From: an uncultured Eubacteriales bacterium
GTDB taxonomy: Bacteria; Bacillota; Clostridia; Oscillospirales; CAG-272
Length of the DNA: 10,825 nt
NCBI GenBank assembly: GCA_934481325.1
Contig: CAKSPL010000026.1
Location: 1 to 10,825 of the forward strand
Direction: 5' to 3'
Below the pieces are notes generated by a model. That model made no database searches, was not told where the DNA came from, and worked only from the letters and a program-made list of their open reading frames with translations. Of the stretch, positions 1-6,184 are shown in pieces. Position 1 is the first letter of the stretch. Every line of letters begins with the position of its first letter. The position numbers were made by a program, and so were the translations under genes.

Positions 1-2
1 AA

Positions 3-1667
3 ATGCAGCTGTATCGGCAGTGGTGCGAGAGCGGCGCGGCGGACACCGGAACAAAAAAGGAGTTGGAAGCCATCCGCCAGAACCCGGCGGAGATCCGGGA
101 CCGGTTTTATACCGATCTTGCCTTCGGAACCGCGGGAATGCGCGGGGTGCTCGGGGCCGGAACCAACCGGATGAACCGTTATACGGTGCGCAAAGCCACC
201 GAGGGATATGCGCGGTTTTTGGAAAAGAATGACCCGAAGGCGAAGCAAAAGGGCGTTGTGATTGCGCACGATAACCGGCATATGAGCCGTGAGTTCTGTA
301 TGGAAACGGCAGGGGTGCTGGCAAAGCACGGAATCAAGGCGTATATTTTTGAGAGTCTGCGCCCCACGCCGGAACTTTCCTTTGCGGTGCGTTATCTCGG
401 CACGTCCGGGGGGGTAATGATTACGGCGTCTCACAATCCGCCGGAATACAACGGCTATAAGCTCTATGACAGCGAGGGGTGCCAGCTGGTGCCGAAATAT
501 ACCGATGAGCTTTCGGGTATCGTGAACGCGATTGACGATCCGCTCTCCGTAGAGTCCCTGACCGAGGAGCAGGCGGGCGATCTGATCGTGATGCTGGACA
601 GCAGTGTGGATGAAGCGTATTACCGCGAGGTGATGAAAATCCGCCTGCACCCGGACGTGGAAAAAAACAACCTCAAGGTGGTGTATTCCCCCCAACACGG
701 TACGGGAAACGTGCCGGTGCGCGAGGTGTTGCGGCGTTGCGGCTATTCGGTCACTCCGGTGGAGGAGCAGTGCTATCCCGACCAAGATTTCGTCAATACC
801 AAATCCCCGAACCCGGAGGTTGCCGCGGCGTATGAAAAAGCAATTGAGCTGGCAAAGAAAATAGATGCCGACATTGCCATCACCACCGACCCCGATTGTG
901 ACCGCCTCGGTGTGGTGGTGAAACGGGACGGCGAATACGTGCTGATGAGCGGCAACCAGTCCGGTGCGGTTCTCCTTGACTATATCCTCTCCTCGAGGAA
1001 AGCGGCGGGAACCCTGCCCGAAAACCCCGTGATGTGCAATACGGTGGTTACCTCCACGCTCGGTGACCGCGTGTGCGACAAATACGGCGTGCGGGTGGTC
1101 AAAACCCTGACGGGCTTCAAATTCATCGGGGATAAGATTCACACCTTTGAAACCACGGGCGAGGCAAGCTACGTGTTCGGTTATGAGGAAAGCTACGGTT
1201 GCCTGATTTCCCCCATCGCGAGAGACAAGGACGCCGTGCAGGCATCCCTGATGCTCTGCGAAGCGGCGGCATATTATAAAGAACAGGGAAGGACGCTCCT
1301 GGACGTCCTTGACTCGCTGTATGCCGAGCACGGCTACTTCCTTGACGCGCAGACCAGTGTGGTGAAAAAAGGAGAGGACGGTGCGGCGGCAATTGCGGCA
1401 CTGCTCACCGGGCTTCGCGAAAATCCGCCGAGCGAGGTGGACGGCGTTGCCGTGACCGCCGTGGAGGATTATCTTTCTCCCGAAATGCAGGCGGCGGGCT
1501 TTCCGCCCTCCAACGTACTGCGGTTCCTGCTGGCGGACGGCAGTTGGGTTGCGGTGCGCCCCAGCGGCACCGAGCCGAAGTGCAAATATTATTATTGTGT
1601 GGTAGGCACGGGAAAAGCCGACGCGGAGAAAAAACACGCGGCAATGCGTAAGGTGTTTGAAAAATAA
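3..1667 (+). CDS. pgcA: Phospho-sugar mutase (phosphoglucomutase/phosphomannomutase)
   Basis: This cytoplasmic enzyme should interconvert hexose 1-phosphate and 6-phosphate through a phosphoserine, linking glycolysis to glycogen and cell-wall sugar precursors. All four alpha-D-phosphohexomutase signatures are visible. They are the phosphoserine loop TASHNPPEYNG with Ser143, the metal loop DPDCDRLG with Asp296, Asp298 and Asp300, the sugar-specificity loop GYEESYG at 393-399, and the phosphate-binding loop RPSGTEPK at 519-526. The N-terminal FGTAGMRG block (about 41-48) is typical of the PgcA-like clade. The 554 residues are close to the usual 560-580. The ATG lies only two bases into the window, so its ribosome binding site cannot be seen. 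Relatives often carry a few more N-terminal residues, so the true start may be upstream. Family is certain; glucose versus mannose preference is not readable, with phosphoglucomutase favoured. No co-transcribed neighbour is visible. Confidence 0.93.
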   Translation: MQLYRQWCESGAADTGTKKELEAIRQNPAEIRDRFYTDLAFGTAGMRGVLGAGTNRMNRYTVRKATEGYARFLEKNDPKAKQKGVVIAHDNRHMSREFCMETAGVLAKHGIKAYIFESLRPTPELSFAVRYLGTSGGVMITASHNPPEYNGYKLYDSEGCQLVPKYTDELSGIVNAIDDPLSVESLTEEQAGDLIVMLDSSVDEAYYREVMKIRLHPDVEKNNLKVVYSPQHGTGNVPVREVLRRCGYSVTPVEEQCYPDQDFVNTKSPNPEVAAAYEKAIELAKKIDADIAITTDPDCDRLGVVVKRDGEYVLMSGNQSGAVLLDYILSSRKAAGTLPENPVMCNTVVTSTLGDRVCDKYGVRVVKTLTGFKFIGDKIHTFETTGEASYVFGYEESYGCLISPIARDKDAVQASLMLCEAAAYYKEQGRTLLDVLDSLYAEHGYFLDAQTSVVKKGEDGAAAIAALLTGLRENPPSEVDGVAVTAVEDYLSPEMQAAGFPPSNVLRFLLADGSWVAVRPSGTEPKCKYYYCVVGTGKADAEKKHAAMRKVFEK

Positions 1668-1673
1668 ACGCCC

Positions 1674-1706
1674 GCTGTGCCGGGCGGATAAGCCGCCCGG
1701 CACAGC
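1674..1706. terminator. Perfect 14-bp hairpin after the mutase gene
   Basis: Arms 1674-1687 and 1693-1706 are perfectly complementary around the 5-nt loop ATAAG and are very GC-rich. The hairpin starts seven bases after the mutase stop. There is no T tract directly behind it; the first T run is at about 1729-1735, more than 20 nt further on. It may act as an atypical terminator or as a 3'-end stabilising stem. The dyad is certain; the terminator function is inferred. Confidence 0.55.
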
Positions 1707-1750
1707 AAAGCGCACAAGTTGACCATCATTTTTTTCGCGGTTTGCTAAAA

Positions 1751-1770
1751 TTTGATGAATTTTTATCAAA
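1751..1770. promoter_or_regulatory. AT-rich inverted repeat just upstream of the gapA promoter
   Basis: The half-sites TTTGAT (1751-1756) and ATCAAA (1765-1770) form a perfect 6-bp inverted repeat with 8 bp between them. Two more pairs match inside the spacer. The centre lies about 50 bp upstream of the expected transcription start, just before the -35 box at 1775. That is a plausible place for an activator or a regulator of glycolytic flux. It resembles an FNR/CRP half-site (TTGAT), but the 8-bp spacing is wrong for the FNR consensus of 4 bp. In such AT-rich sequence it could also be chance. Confidence 0.3.
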
Positions 1771-1774
1771 GGTC

Positions 1775-1803
1775 TTGCCAAAAAGAAAAAAATGCGGTAC
1801 AAT
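1775..1803 (+). promoter_or_regulatory. SigA-type promoter of gapA
   Basis: The -35 box TTGCCA (1775-1780) and the -10 box TACAAT (1798-1803) are separated by exactly 17 bp. The expected start is near 1810, giving a leader of about 38 nt. The ribosome binding site GGAGG (1834-1838) is 9 nt ahead of the gapA ATG. Confidence 0.8.
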
Positions 1804-1847
1804 AGAACAGGTTCCAAAAATCATTTCAAAAACGGAGGATTTTTACA

Positions 1848-2876
1848 ATGTCTGTAAAAGTTGCAATTAACGGTTTCGGCAGAATCGGCCGCCTTGCTTT
1901 CCGCCAGATGTTCGGTGCGGATGGGTATGAGGTTGTTGCCATCAACGATCTGACCAGCCCCAAGATGCTCGCTCACCTGCTGAAGTACGACACCGCACAG
2001 GGTTCCTACCTTGGCAGAATCGGTGAGGACAAGCACACCGTAGAGGCTACCGAGGACTCCATCATCGTGGACGGAAAAGAAATCAAGATTTACGCCGAGA
2101 AGAACGCGGCTGACTGCCCCTGGGGTAAAATCGGCGTGGACGTCGTGCTGGAATGCACCGGCTTCTACACCTCCAAGGAGAAATCGATGGCTCACATTCA
2201 GGCAGGTGCCAAGAAGGTTGTTATCTCCGCTCCCGCCGGCAAGGATCTGAAGACCATTGTTTACAACGTAAACAACAACACCCTGACCAAAGAGGATCAG
2301 ATCATTTCCGCCGCTTCCTGCACCACCAACTGCCTGGCTCCTATGGCAAAGGCTCTGAACGATTACGCGCCCATTCAGTCCGGCATTATGACCACCGTGC
2401 ACGCTTACACCGGCGACCAGATGATTCTGGACGGCCCGCAGCGCAAGGGTGACCTCCGCCGCGCTCGCGCAGGTGCACAGAACATCGTTCCGAACTCCAC
2501 CGGTGCCGCTAAGGCAATCGGTCTGGTTATTCCGGAGCTGAACGGCAAGCTGATCGGCTCCGCACAGCGTGTTCCTACCCCCACCGGCTCCACCACGATC
2601 CTGGTTGCCGTTGTCAAGGGCAAGGACATTACCGTGGAGAGCATCAACGCCGCAATGAAGGCTGCCTCCAACGAGTCCTTCGGTTACAACACCGAGGAGA
2701 TCGTTTCCTCTGACGTCATCGGGATGCGTTACGGCTCGCTGTTTGACGCAACGCAGACGATGGTTGCCAAGATTGACGACGACACCTATCAGGTGCAGGT
2801 TGTTGCTTGGTACGACAACGAGAACTCCTACACCTCTCAGATGGTTCGCACCATTAAGTACTTCGCCGAGATCTGA
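1848..2876 (+). CDS. gapA: Glyceraldehyde-3-phosphate dehydrogenase, type I
   Basis: This glycolytic enzyme oxidises glyceraldehyde 3-phosphate to 1,3-bisphosphoglycerate with NAD and phosphate, in the cytoplasm as a tetramer. The Rossmann motif NGFGRIGR (8-15) opens the protein, and Asn33-Asp34 at the end of the second strand favours NAD over NADP. The active-site block SAASCTTNC carries the catalytic Cys158, and His185 in TTVHAYTGD is the matching base. RVPTPTGS at 241-248 is the phosphate-binding region. At 342 residues the length is normal. It has its own promoter and a strong terminator, so it is a single-gene unit rather than part of a gap-pgk-tpi operon. Codon use (many GCT/GCC Ala, CTG Leu, AAG Lys codons) is more biased than in the neighbours, as expected for a highly expressed gene. 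A GapN or NADP-specific GapB role is less likely. Confidence 0.97.
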   Translation: MSVKVAINGFGRIGRLAFRQMFGADGYEVVAINDLTSPKMLAHLLKYDTAQGSYLGRIGEDKHTVEATEDSIIVDGKEIKIYAEKNAADCPWGKIGVDVVLECTGFYTSKEKSMAHIQAGAKKVVISAPAGKDLKTIVYNVNNNTLTKEDQIISAASCTTNCLAPMAKALNDYAPIQSGIMTTVHAYTGDQMILDGPQRKGDLRRARAGAQNIVPNSTGAAKAIGLVIPELNGKLIGSAQRVPTPTGSTTILVAVVKGKDITVESINAAMKAASNESFGYNTEEIVSSDVIGMRYGSLFDATQTMVAKIDDDTYQVQVVAWYDNENSYTSQMVRTIKYFAEI

Positions 2877-2887
2877 TGATCACGGAG

Positions 2888-2930
2888 AAAAGCACACCCG
2901 CCGCAAGGCGGGTGTGCTTTTCTTTTTTTT
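2888..2930 (+). terminator. Rho-independent terminator of gapA
   Basis: A perfect 15-bp stem (2888-2902 with 2907-2921) closed by a GCAA tetraloop is followed by a T-rich run to 2930. It starts 11 nt after the gapA stop codon. This is the strongest terminator in the window. Confidence 0.95.
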
Positions 2931-3074
2931 GAGGAAATGGCGGCGGGCGGTGGTTCTACCCGCGAGCAGTGGGGCGACCGGCGCGAGGAACGATGCGGCG
3001 CGTGAAAAAGGGTGGAAGCAAAGATTGTGTTCCCATCGCTTTCGTTTACGCCTTTGCCTGCTGTCGTGCTTGTG
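2931..3074. other. GC-rich spacer between two terminators, no gene recognised
   Basis: This stretch of about 144 nt lies between the gapA terminator and the hairpin of the opposing transcript. Reading frames crossing it look like no known protein and have no convincing ribosome binding site. I see no promoter and only short weak dyads, for example GCGGG pairing with CCCGC near 2943-2963. It could be decayed sequence or an unrecognised small RNA. Confidence 0.4.
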
Positions 3075-3113
3075 AAAACCGGGCGGGAGCGATTTTCGCT
3101 CCCGCCCGGTTTT
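3075..3113. terminator. Bidirectional hairpin terminator (mainly for the LOG/plsY transcript)
   Basis: Arms 3075-3092 and 3096-3113 give a perfect 18-bp stem with a 3-nt loop. On the minus strand it begins directly after the LOG stop codon and ends in TTTT. On the plus strand it ends in six T. Its A/T-flanked symmetrical form suits termination from both sides of this convergent junction. Confidence 0.9.
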
Positions 3114-3650
3114 TTACGGTGCTTCGATTTCGTGGAATACCGATTCCGGGGTTTCGCAGATGCGAAAGCCGTCCGCGGTTTCCTTGGAAATAAAGCCCTT
3201 GATCAGATCGGTGCCGATGACCGAGATGATATTGTCCCAAAAGCCGTTGATATTGTACAGCACAATCGGCTTGTTGTGGCGGTGCAGAACCTTCAGGGTC
3301 AGAATCTGAAAAAATTCATCAAAAGTACCGATGCCGCCGGGAACAATCACAAACGCGTCGGCTTTTTCCTCCATAATGGTTTTGCGCTCTGCCATCGTTT
3401 TGGTTTCAATCATTTCGGTGCAACGGTCAAAAACCGGCTCCATAGAATGAATAAAGCGCGGGGTTACCCCGATGATTTTTCCGTTTTCCTCCGCCATCCC
3501 GCGTGCGGCGGCACCCATCAGCCCGGTGGCTCCTCCGCCGAATACCATCGTATGCCCGCGGCGTGCGATGGCGCGCCCAAGCTCCTCCACACGGTCGATG
3601 TATGCCTTGTCGATGCGGTCACTTGCGGCTCCGTAAAGGGTAATATTCAT
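3114..3650 (-). CDS. LOG-family nucleotide phosphoribohydrolase (TIGR00730)
   Basis: Members of this Rossmann-fold family release the base from nucleoside 5'-monophosphates. Plant LOG and several bacterial homologues act on cytokinin nucleotides or AMP; the role in most Firmicutes is unsettled. Diagnostic motifs are the glycine loop GGGATGLMG (38-46), Arg89-Lys90 in MAERKTIM, and the catalytic signature PGGIGTFDE (104-112) with Glu112. The protein has 178 residues, normal for the family. The start is the ATG at 3650-3648, preceded by AAAGGAG seven bases upstream. The open frame continues further upstream into plsY, but that part has no family similarity. It follows plsY by 32 nt on the same strand and ends at a strong hairpin, so the two are probably co-transcribed. 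Calling it lysine decarboxylase, as older annotations do, would be wrong. Confidence 0.9.
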   Translation of the reverse strand: MNITLYGAASDRIDKAYIDRVEELGRAIARRGHTMVFGGGATGLMGAAARGMAEENGKIIGVTPRFIHSMEPVFDRCTEMIETKTMAERKTIMEEKADAFVIVPGGIGTFDEFFQILTLKVLHRHNKPIVLYNINGFWDNIISVIGTDLIKGFISKETADGFRICETPESVFHEIEAP

Positions 3651-3682
3651 AAAAGCTCCTTTCGTGGGTTGCCCCGTCAGTG

Positions 3683-4378
3683 TTACCTGTTTTCTTCGTT
3701 TGTTTCGTCCCCGGAGATCACGCGCGCCAGCTCGGCATCCTTGTTTTTGGTCCAAAGATAGCTCAGATGCACTTCCTTGCCCGCAAAAATGCGTTTCACA
3801 TTCTGAATGTGCCGGAACAGAATTACCACCGATGCCACGGCGAGAATCGCCGCACCGAGCCAACCGTCTCCGGCGTGCAGGAGCCAGCCTGTGCCGTCAC
3901 TGCCGAAAAACCCGTAGCACAGCGGCAGAATGACCGCCGCGGTCATCGGAATAACGCAGATATAATCGGTAACAAAGGCAAGCAGAGCCTCTGCCGCAAG
4001 CAGAATGAGAAAGAATCGCCAGTCAATCCCGATTGCCACTCCCGCAATGCAGGCAAGCCCCTTGCCCCCGCGGAATTTCATATAAACGGGGAAGATGTGC
4101 CCGAGAATGCAGGCGGTGCCGGCAATCACCGAGGCAAATGCCATTCCGCGGAACATCAGCGGCGCACAGAGAAATGCCACCGCCGCTTTTGCAATGTCAA
4201 GCAGTGCGCTGATGACGCCCACTTTCTTGCCCATCAGAATCATAGCGTTGGAGGCACCGGCATTGCCGGAGCCTTTTTTGCGGATGTCAAACCCGCGCGC
4301 CCTGCCAATCAGATAGGAGGGATTGATGCCCCCTACCGCATAGCCGAACAGTGCGCAAAACAGATAACGAAAAACCAT
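3683..4378 (-). CDS. plsY: Acyl-phosphate:glycerol-3-phosphate acyltransferase PlsY
   Basis: This inner-membrane enzyme transfers an acyl group from acyl-phosphate (made by PlsX) to glycerol 3-phosphate, giving lysophosphatidic acid, the first committed phospholipid intermediate. All three PlsY motifs are present: GSGNAGASN (36-44), GHIFPVYMKFRGGKG (93-107), and the C-terminal RHIQNVKRIFAGKE (189-202). Asp61 and Lys64 in LLDIAKA match the conserved D-x-x-K. Hydrophobic segments fall at about 4-24, 53-76, 80-100, 109-137, 141-157 and 172-189. The protein has 231 residues, slightly longer than usual because of a polar tail of about 30 residues that is acidic at the end. The ATG at 4378-4376 is preceded by TGAGG. 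The plsX and acpP genes that often accompany it are not in the window. Instead a LOG-family gene follows 32 nt downstream. Confidence 0.95.
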   Translation of the reverse strand: MVFRYLFCALFGYAVGGINPSYLIGRARGFDIRKKGSGNAGASNAMILMGKKVGVISALLDIAKAAVAFLCAPLMFRGMAFASVIAGTACILGHIFPVYMKFRGGKGLACIAGVAIGIDWRFFLILLAAEALLAFVTDYICVIPMTAAVILPLCYGFFGSDGTGWLLHAGDGWLGAAILAVASVVILFRHIQNVKRIFAGKEVHLSYLWTKNKDAELARVISGDETNEENR

Positions 4379-4392
4379 AAAACCTCACATCG

Positions 4393-4408
4393 GCCGCGCA
4401 TCCGCGGC
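4393..4408 (-). other. Small GC hairpin in the plsY leader
   Basis: The minus-strand leader of plsY can form a 5-bp stem GCCGC/GCGGC around a 6-nt loop GGATGC, 15 nt before the start codon. It is too short to be called a riboswitch or attenuator and is recorded only as visible structure. Confidence 0.25.
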
Positions 4409-4425
4409 ATCCATTAGATAGATAC

Positions 4426-4454
4426 AGTATACCACATTTTCTGCAAAAATGCAA
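4426..4454 (-). promoter_or_regulatory. SigA-type promoter of plsY-LOG operon
   Basis: Read on the minus strand, the -35 box TTGCAT (4454-4449) and the -10 box TATACT (4431-4426) are exactly 17 bp apart. The expected start is near 4419, about 40 nt before the plsY ATG. It lies in the gap after the FTR-like gene, so plsY need not depend on transcription from that gene. Confidence 0.75.
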
Positions 4455-4475
4455 GCGGTGACCGGATTTTGCCGT

Positions 4476-4673
4476 TTATTTTTCCTTATAATAAAGATAA
4501 CAGTGACAAAAGCCCTCAAAGTCGGGGTCCGCAATCTGTGCGCGGAATTCGGCACACATACATTTGGTTTCGGGGGTATGCTCCCGCCGGCAGGGGCAGT
4601 AGCCCCCCGTCATAGCAAGCCCTTGCCGCACGGCTTTGACAATCTCCTTGTCCGGGTTTTCCAGAATGCGCAT
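4476..4673 (-). CDS. Ferredoxin-thioredoxin reductase catalytic (beta) chain-like protein
   Basis: This 65-residue protein has the cysteine layout of the FTR catalytic chain: CPC (26-28), CMC (38-40) and CHC (56-58). In characterised FTR, four of these cysteines bind a [4Fe-4S] cluster and the other two form the disulfide that reduces thioredoxin. By alignment, Cys26, Cys38, Cys40 and Cys56 would be ligands and Cys28/Cys58 the active pair. The spacings (9 and 15 residues) differ from the plant/cyanobacterial form (16 and 8), and the protein is about half as long. It therefore belongs to the short FTR-like proteins found in anaerobes. The ATG at 4673-4671 is preceded by GGAGGTG. It is divergent from thioredoxin with 74 nt between start codons, which supports a joint role. 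No FTR alpha chain or NADPH-thioredoxin reductase is in the window. I found no clear promoter of its own. Confidence 0.82.
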   Translation of the reverse strand: MRILENPDKEIVKAVRQGLAMTGGYCPCRREHTPETKCMCAEFRAQIADPDFEGFCHCYLYYKEK

Positions 4674-4689
4674 ATTTTCACCTCCGGGA

Positions 4690-4718
4690 TTGATTTTTCT
4701 CCCCGAATCGGGTATAAT
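4690..4718 (+). promoter_or_regulatory. SigA-type promoter of trxA
   Basis: The -35 box TTGATT (4690-4695) and a perfect -10 box TATAAT (4713-4718) are 17 bp apart. It sits in the 74-nt divergent gap, so its -35 lies inside the leader of the FTR-like gene and transcription of the two genes may interfere or be co-regulated. The ribosome binding site AAAGGAGG (4732-4739) precedes the trxA ATG. Confidence 0.85.
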
Positions 4719-4747
4719 AGAATCAACCCGAAAAGGAGGAAAAAACG

Positions 4748-5056
4748 ATGGCTGTCAAAATGTTGAACGAAACCACCTTTGATGCGGCGATTGCCGCAAA
4801 CGAAACCGTTCTGGTAGATCTGTTTGCCGAGTGGTGCGGCCCCTGCCGGATGCTCTCCCCTGTGGTGGAGGCACTCTCGGAGGAACGCCCCGATGTGGCA
4901 TTTTATAAGGTAAACGTGGATGAGTCACCCTCCGTTGCCGCGCGCTACGGGGTGTCATCCATTCCCACTCTGCTGTGTTTCCGGAACGGGGAGCTTGCCG
5001 AAACCTCGGTGGGCTTTGTACCCAAAGAGAAAATCGAAGCTCTGCTTTCAGTATAA
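4748..5056 (+). CDS. trxA: Thioredoxin
   Basis: This small cytoplasmic dithiol protein reduces disulfides in target proteins. The classical active site WCGPC has Cys30 and Cys33, and the cis-proline loop SSIPTL has Pro73. Asp24 in VDLFAEW corresponds to the buried family Asp. At 102 residues it has normal single-domain length and no signal peptide. It starts at an ATG 8 nt after a strong AAAGGAGG. The divergent FTR-like gene suggests its reductant could be ferredoxin rather than NADPH, although that is inference. No terminator is visible after it. The DUF1858 gene begins 103 nt downstream with its own consensus promoter, so readthrough would add to that operon. Confidence 0.96.
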   Translation: MAVKMLNETTFDAAIAANETVLVDLFAEWCGPCRMLSPVVEALSEERPDVAFYKVNVDESPSVAARYGVSSIPTLLCFRNGELAETSVGFVPKEKIEALLSV

Positions 5057-5083
5057 CAGATTGATAAAATAAAGTAAAGACGG

Positions 5084-5112
5084 TTGACAAAAGATTTCCG
5101 CGCGGGTATAAT
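5084..5112 (+). promoter_or_regulatory. Consensus SigA promoter of the DUF1858-nif3-phosphoesterase-rlmD operon
   Basis: A perfect TTGACA (5084-5089), a 17-bp spacer and a perfect TATAAT (5107-5112) are present. The leader contains a small 6-bp hairpin (5123-5128 with 5132-5137). It is followed by AAAGGAG at 5146-5152, eight bases... within normal distance of the ATG at 5160. Confidence 0.92.
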
Positions 5113-5159
5113 AAATTTATCAGGGCGGACACCGCCCGCTACACAAAGGAGACGGAACT

Positions 5160-5360
5160 ATGAAAATTACAAAAGAAACCGTAATCGGTGAAGTGCTGGA
5201 TTTCAACCCCGATACCGCACAGTTTTTCTTTGAAATCGGGATGCATTGCCTCGGTTGCCCCCACTCCCGCGGGGAATCCATCGAGGAGGCGTGTATGGTA
5301 CACGGCACCGATGCCGCGGCTCTTGTGGATAAGCTGAACGCGTTCCTCGGCAACAACTGA
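5160..5360 (+). CDS. DUF1858 / hybrid-cluster-protein-associated redox disulfide protein
   Basis: The 66-residue protein matches in style the DUF1858 domain, including the TIGR03980 subgroup called hybrid cluster protein-associated redox disulfide domain. The diagnostic block is GMHCLGCPHS (27-36) with a CxxC pair Cys30/Cys33, followed by a GESIEEAC segment ending in a third cysteine, Cys45, and then VHG. The N-terminal part fits the family pattern of a short helix-rich domain. The biochemical role is unknown; a thiol-redox or metal/cluster-related function is inferred from the CxxC. It starts at an ATG behind AAAGGAG and ends one nucleotide before the NIF3-family start, so translation of the two is probably coupled. 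No hybrid cluster protein gene is present in the window. Confidence 0.88.
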   Translation: MKITKETVIGEVLDFNPDTAQFFFEIGMHCLGCPHSRGESIEEACMVHGTDAAALVDKLNAFLGNN

Positions 5361-5361
5361 T

Positions 5362-6129
5362 ATGACGGTTACGGAATTATACCGTGCGCTGTCGGAAAGG
5401 ATTCCGGAAAGCTATTCGGCATCCTTTGACAATGACGGGCTTTCCTGCTGTCCGGACGGGACACGGCGCGTGCGCCGTGTCCTTGTTGCGCTTGACGCAA
5501 CCGAGGAAAATGTACGGACAGCGGCGGAAGGGAATTACGACGTATTGCTGACGCACCATCCGCTGATTTTTTCTCCGGTCAGGGCATTGAACGGGGAAAC
5601 GACGGTTGCCTGCAAGTTGCTTGCGCTTGCCACCGCCGGTGTGGCGGCAATGGCGTTTCACACCAGGCTTGACGCACTCCCCGGCGGGGTAAACGATGTG
5701 CTGGCGGGGCTGTTCCGGCTGACGGAGGTTACCCCGTTCGGCGTTGCCGGAGAGCCGCTTTGCGGGCGCATCGGCAATCTGCCGGAGGAAACGGAAGCCG
5801 CGGATTTTGCGGCACTGGTGAAGGAAAAACTCCGCACGTCCGCGGTGGTTCTTGCCGGGAGCGGAAAAATTCGCCGCGTGGCGGTGCTGGGCGGAGAGGG
5901 AAAGGACGACATCGGGGCGGCACGCGCCGCAGGTGCCGAGCTCTTTCTTTCCGGGCGGCTCGGTTATCATCGGATGCTGGATGCACCCGAGGAGGGAATG
6001 TGTATGATTGAGGCGGGACATTACGCAACCGAAGCCCCGGTTCTTCCCGTTCTGGCGGGGTTTGTGCGGGAGCTGATTCCGGATGTTGAAGTGAAGATTC
6101 TGGATTCTGCGGCGTTGCGCATTTTGTGA
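5362..6129 (+). CDS. NIF3-like dinuclear metal centre protein (YbgI/YqfO family)
   Basis: This is a cytoplasmic NIF3 family (COG0327) protein. Structures of relatives show toroidal hexamers with two metal ions per subunit; the physiological reaction is not settled, and the 'GTP cyclohydrolase 1 type 2' label should not be taken literally. The metal ligands of the family are all present: THHPLIF with His65/His66, HTRLD with His100 and Asp104, and GHYATE with His220 and Glu224. FDNDGL at 22-27 is the usual N-terminal signature, although the substrate-side HTNLD is here HTRLD. The length of 255 residues fits the short form without the PII-like insert. Its ATG lies one base after the DUF1858 stop. 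The trmK gene that often precedes NIF3 in Firmicutes is absent here. The next gene follows after 55 nt without an obvious terminator. Confidence 0.92.
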   Translation: MTVTELYRALSERIPESYSASFDNDGLSCCPDGTRRVRRVLVALDATEENVRTAAEGNYDVLLTHHPLIFSPVRALNGETTVACKLLALATAGVAAMAFHTRLDALPGGVNDVLAGLFRLTEVTPFGVAGEPLCGRIGNLPEETEAADFAALVKEKLRTSAVVLAGSGKIRRVAVLGGEGKDDIGAARAAGAELFLSGRLGYHRMLDAPEEGMCMIEAGHYATEAPVLPVLAGFVRELIPDVEVKILDSAALRIL

Positions 6130-6184
6130 AAATACCCCTATACGTGATGAGAAAACCGCAGTTTTTCTGCGAAAAGGAGATCTT

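Noticed and set aside
1719..1751. Possible second gapA promoter with TTGACC and TAAAAT
   Set aside because: The spacing is 21 bp, too long for a SigA promoter, and a much better one lies at 1775-1803.
3012..4417. Two plus-strand frames of about 250 codons opposite the LOG and plsY genes
   Set aside because: Both are antisense to genes with complete family motifs, and neither shows a ribosome binding site or any domain.
4714..4758. Minus-strand promoter for the FTR-like gene (TATTAT as -10, or TTGACA at 4758-4753)
   Set aside because: TATTAT has no acceptable -35 at 17-18 bp, and the TTGACA lies inside trxA with no -10 at the right distance.
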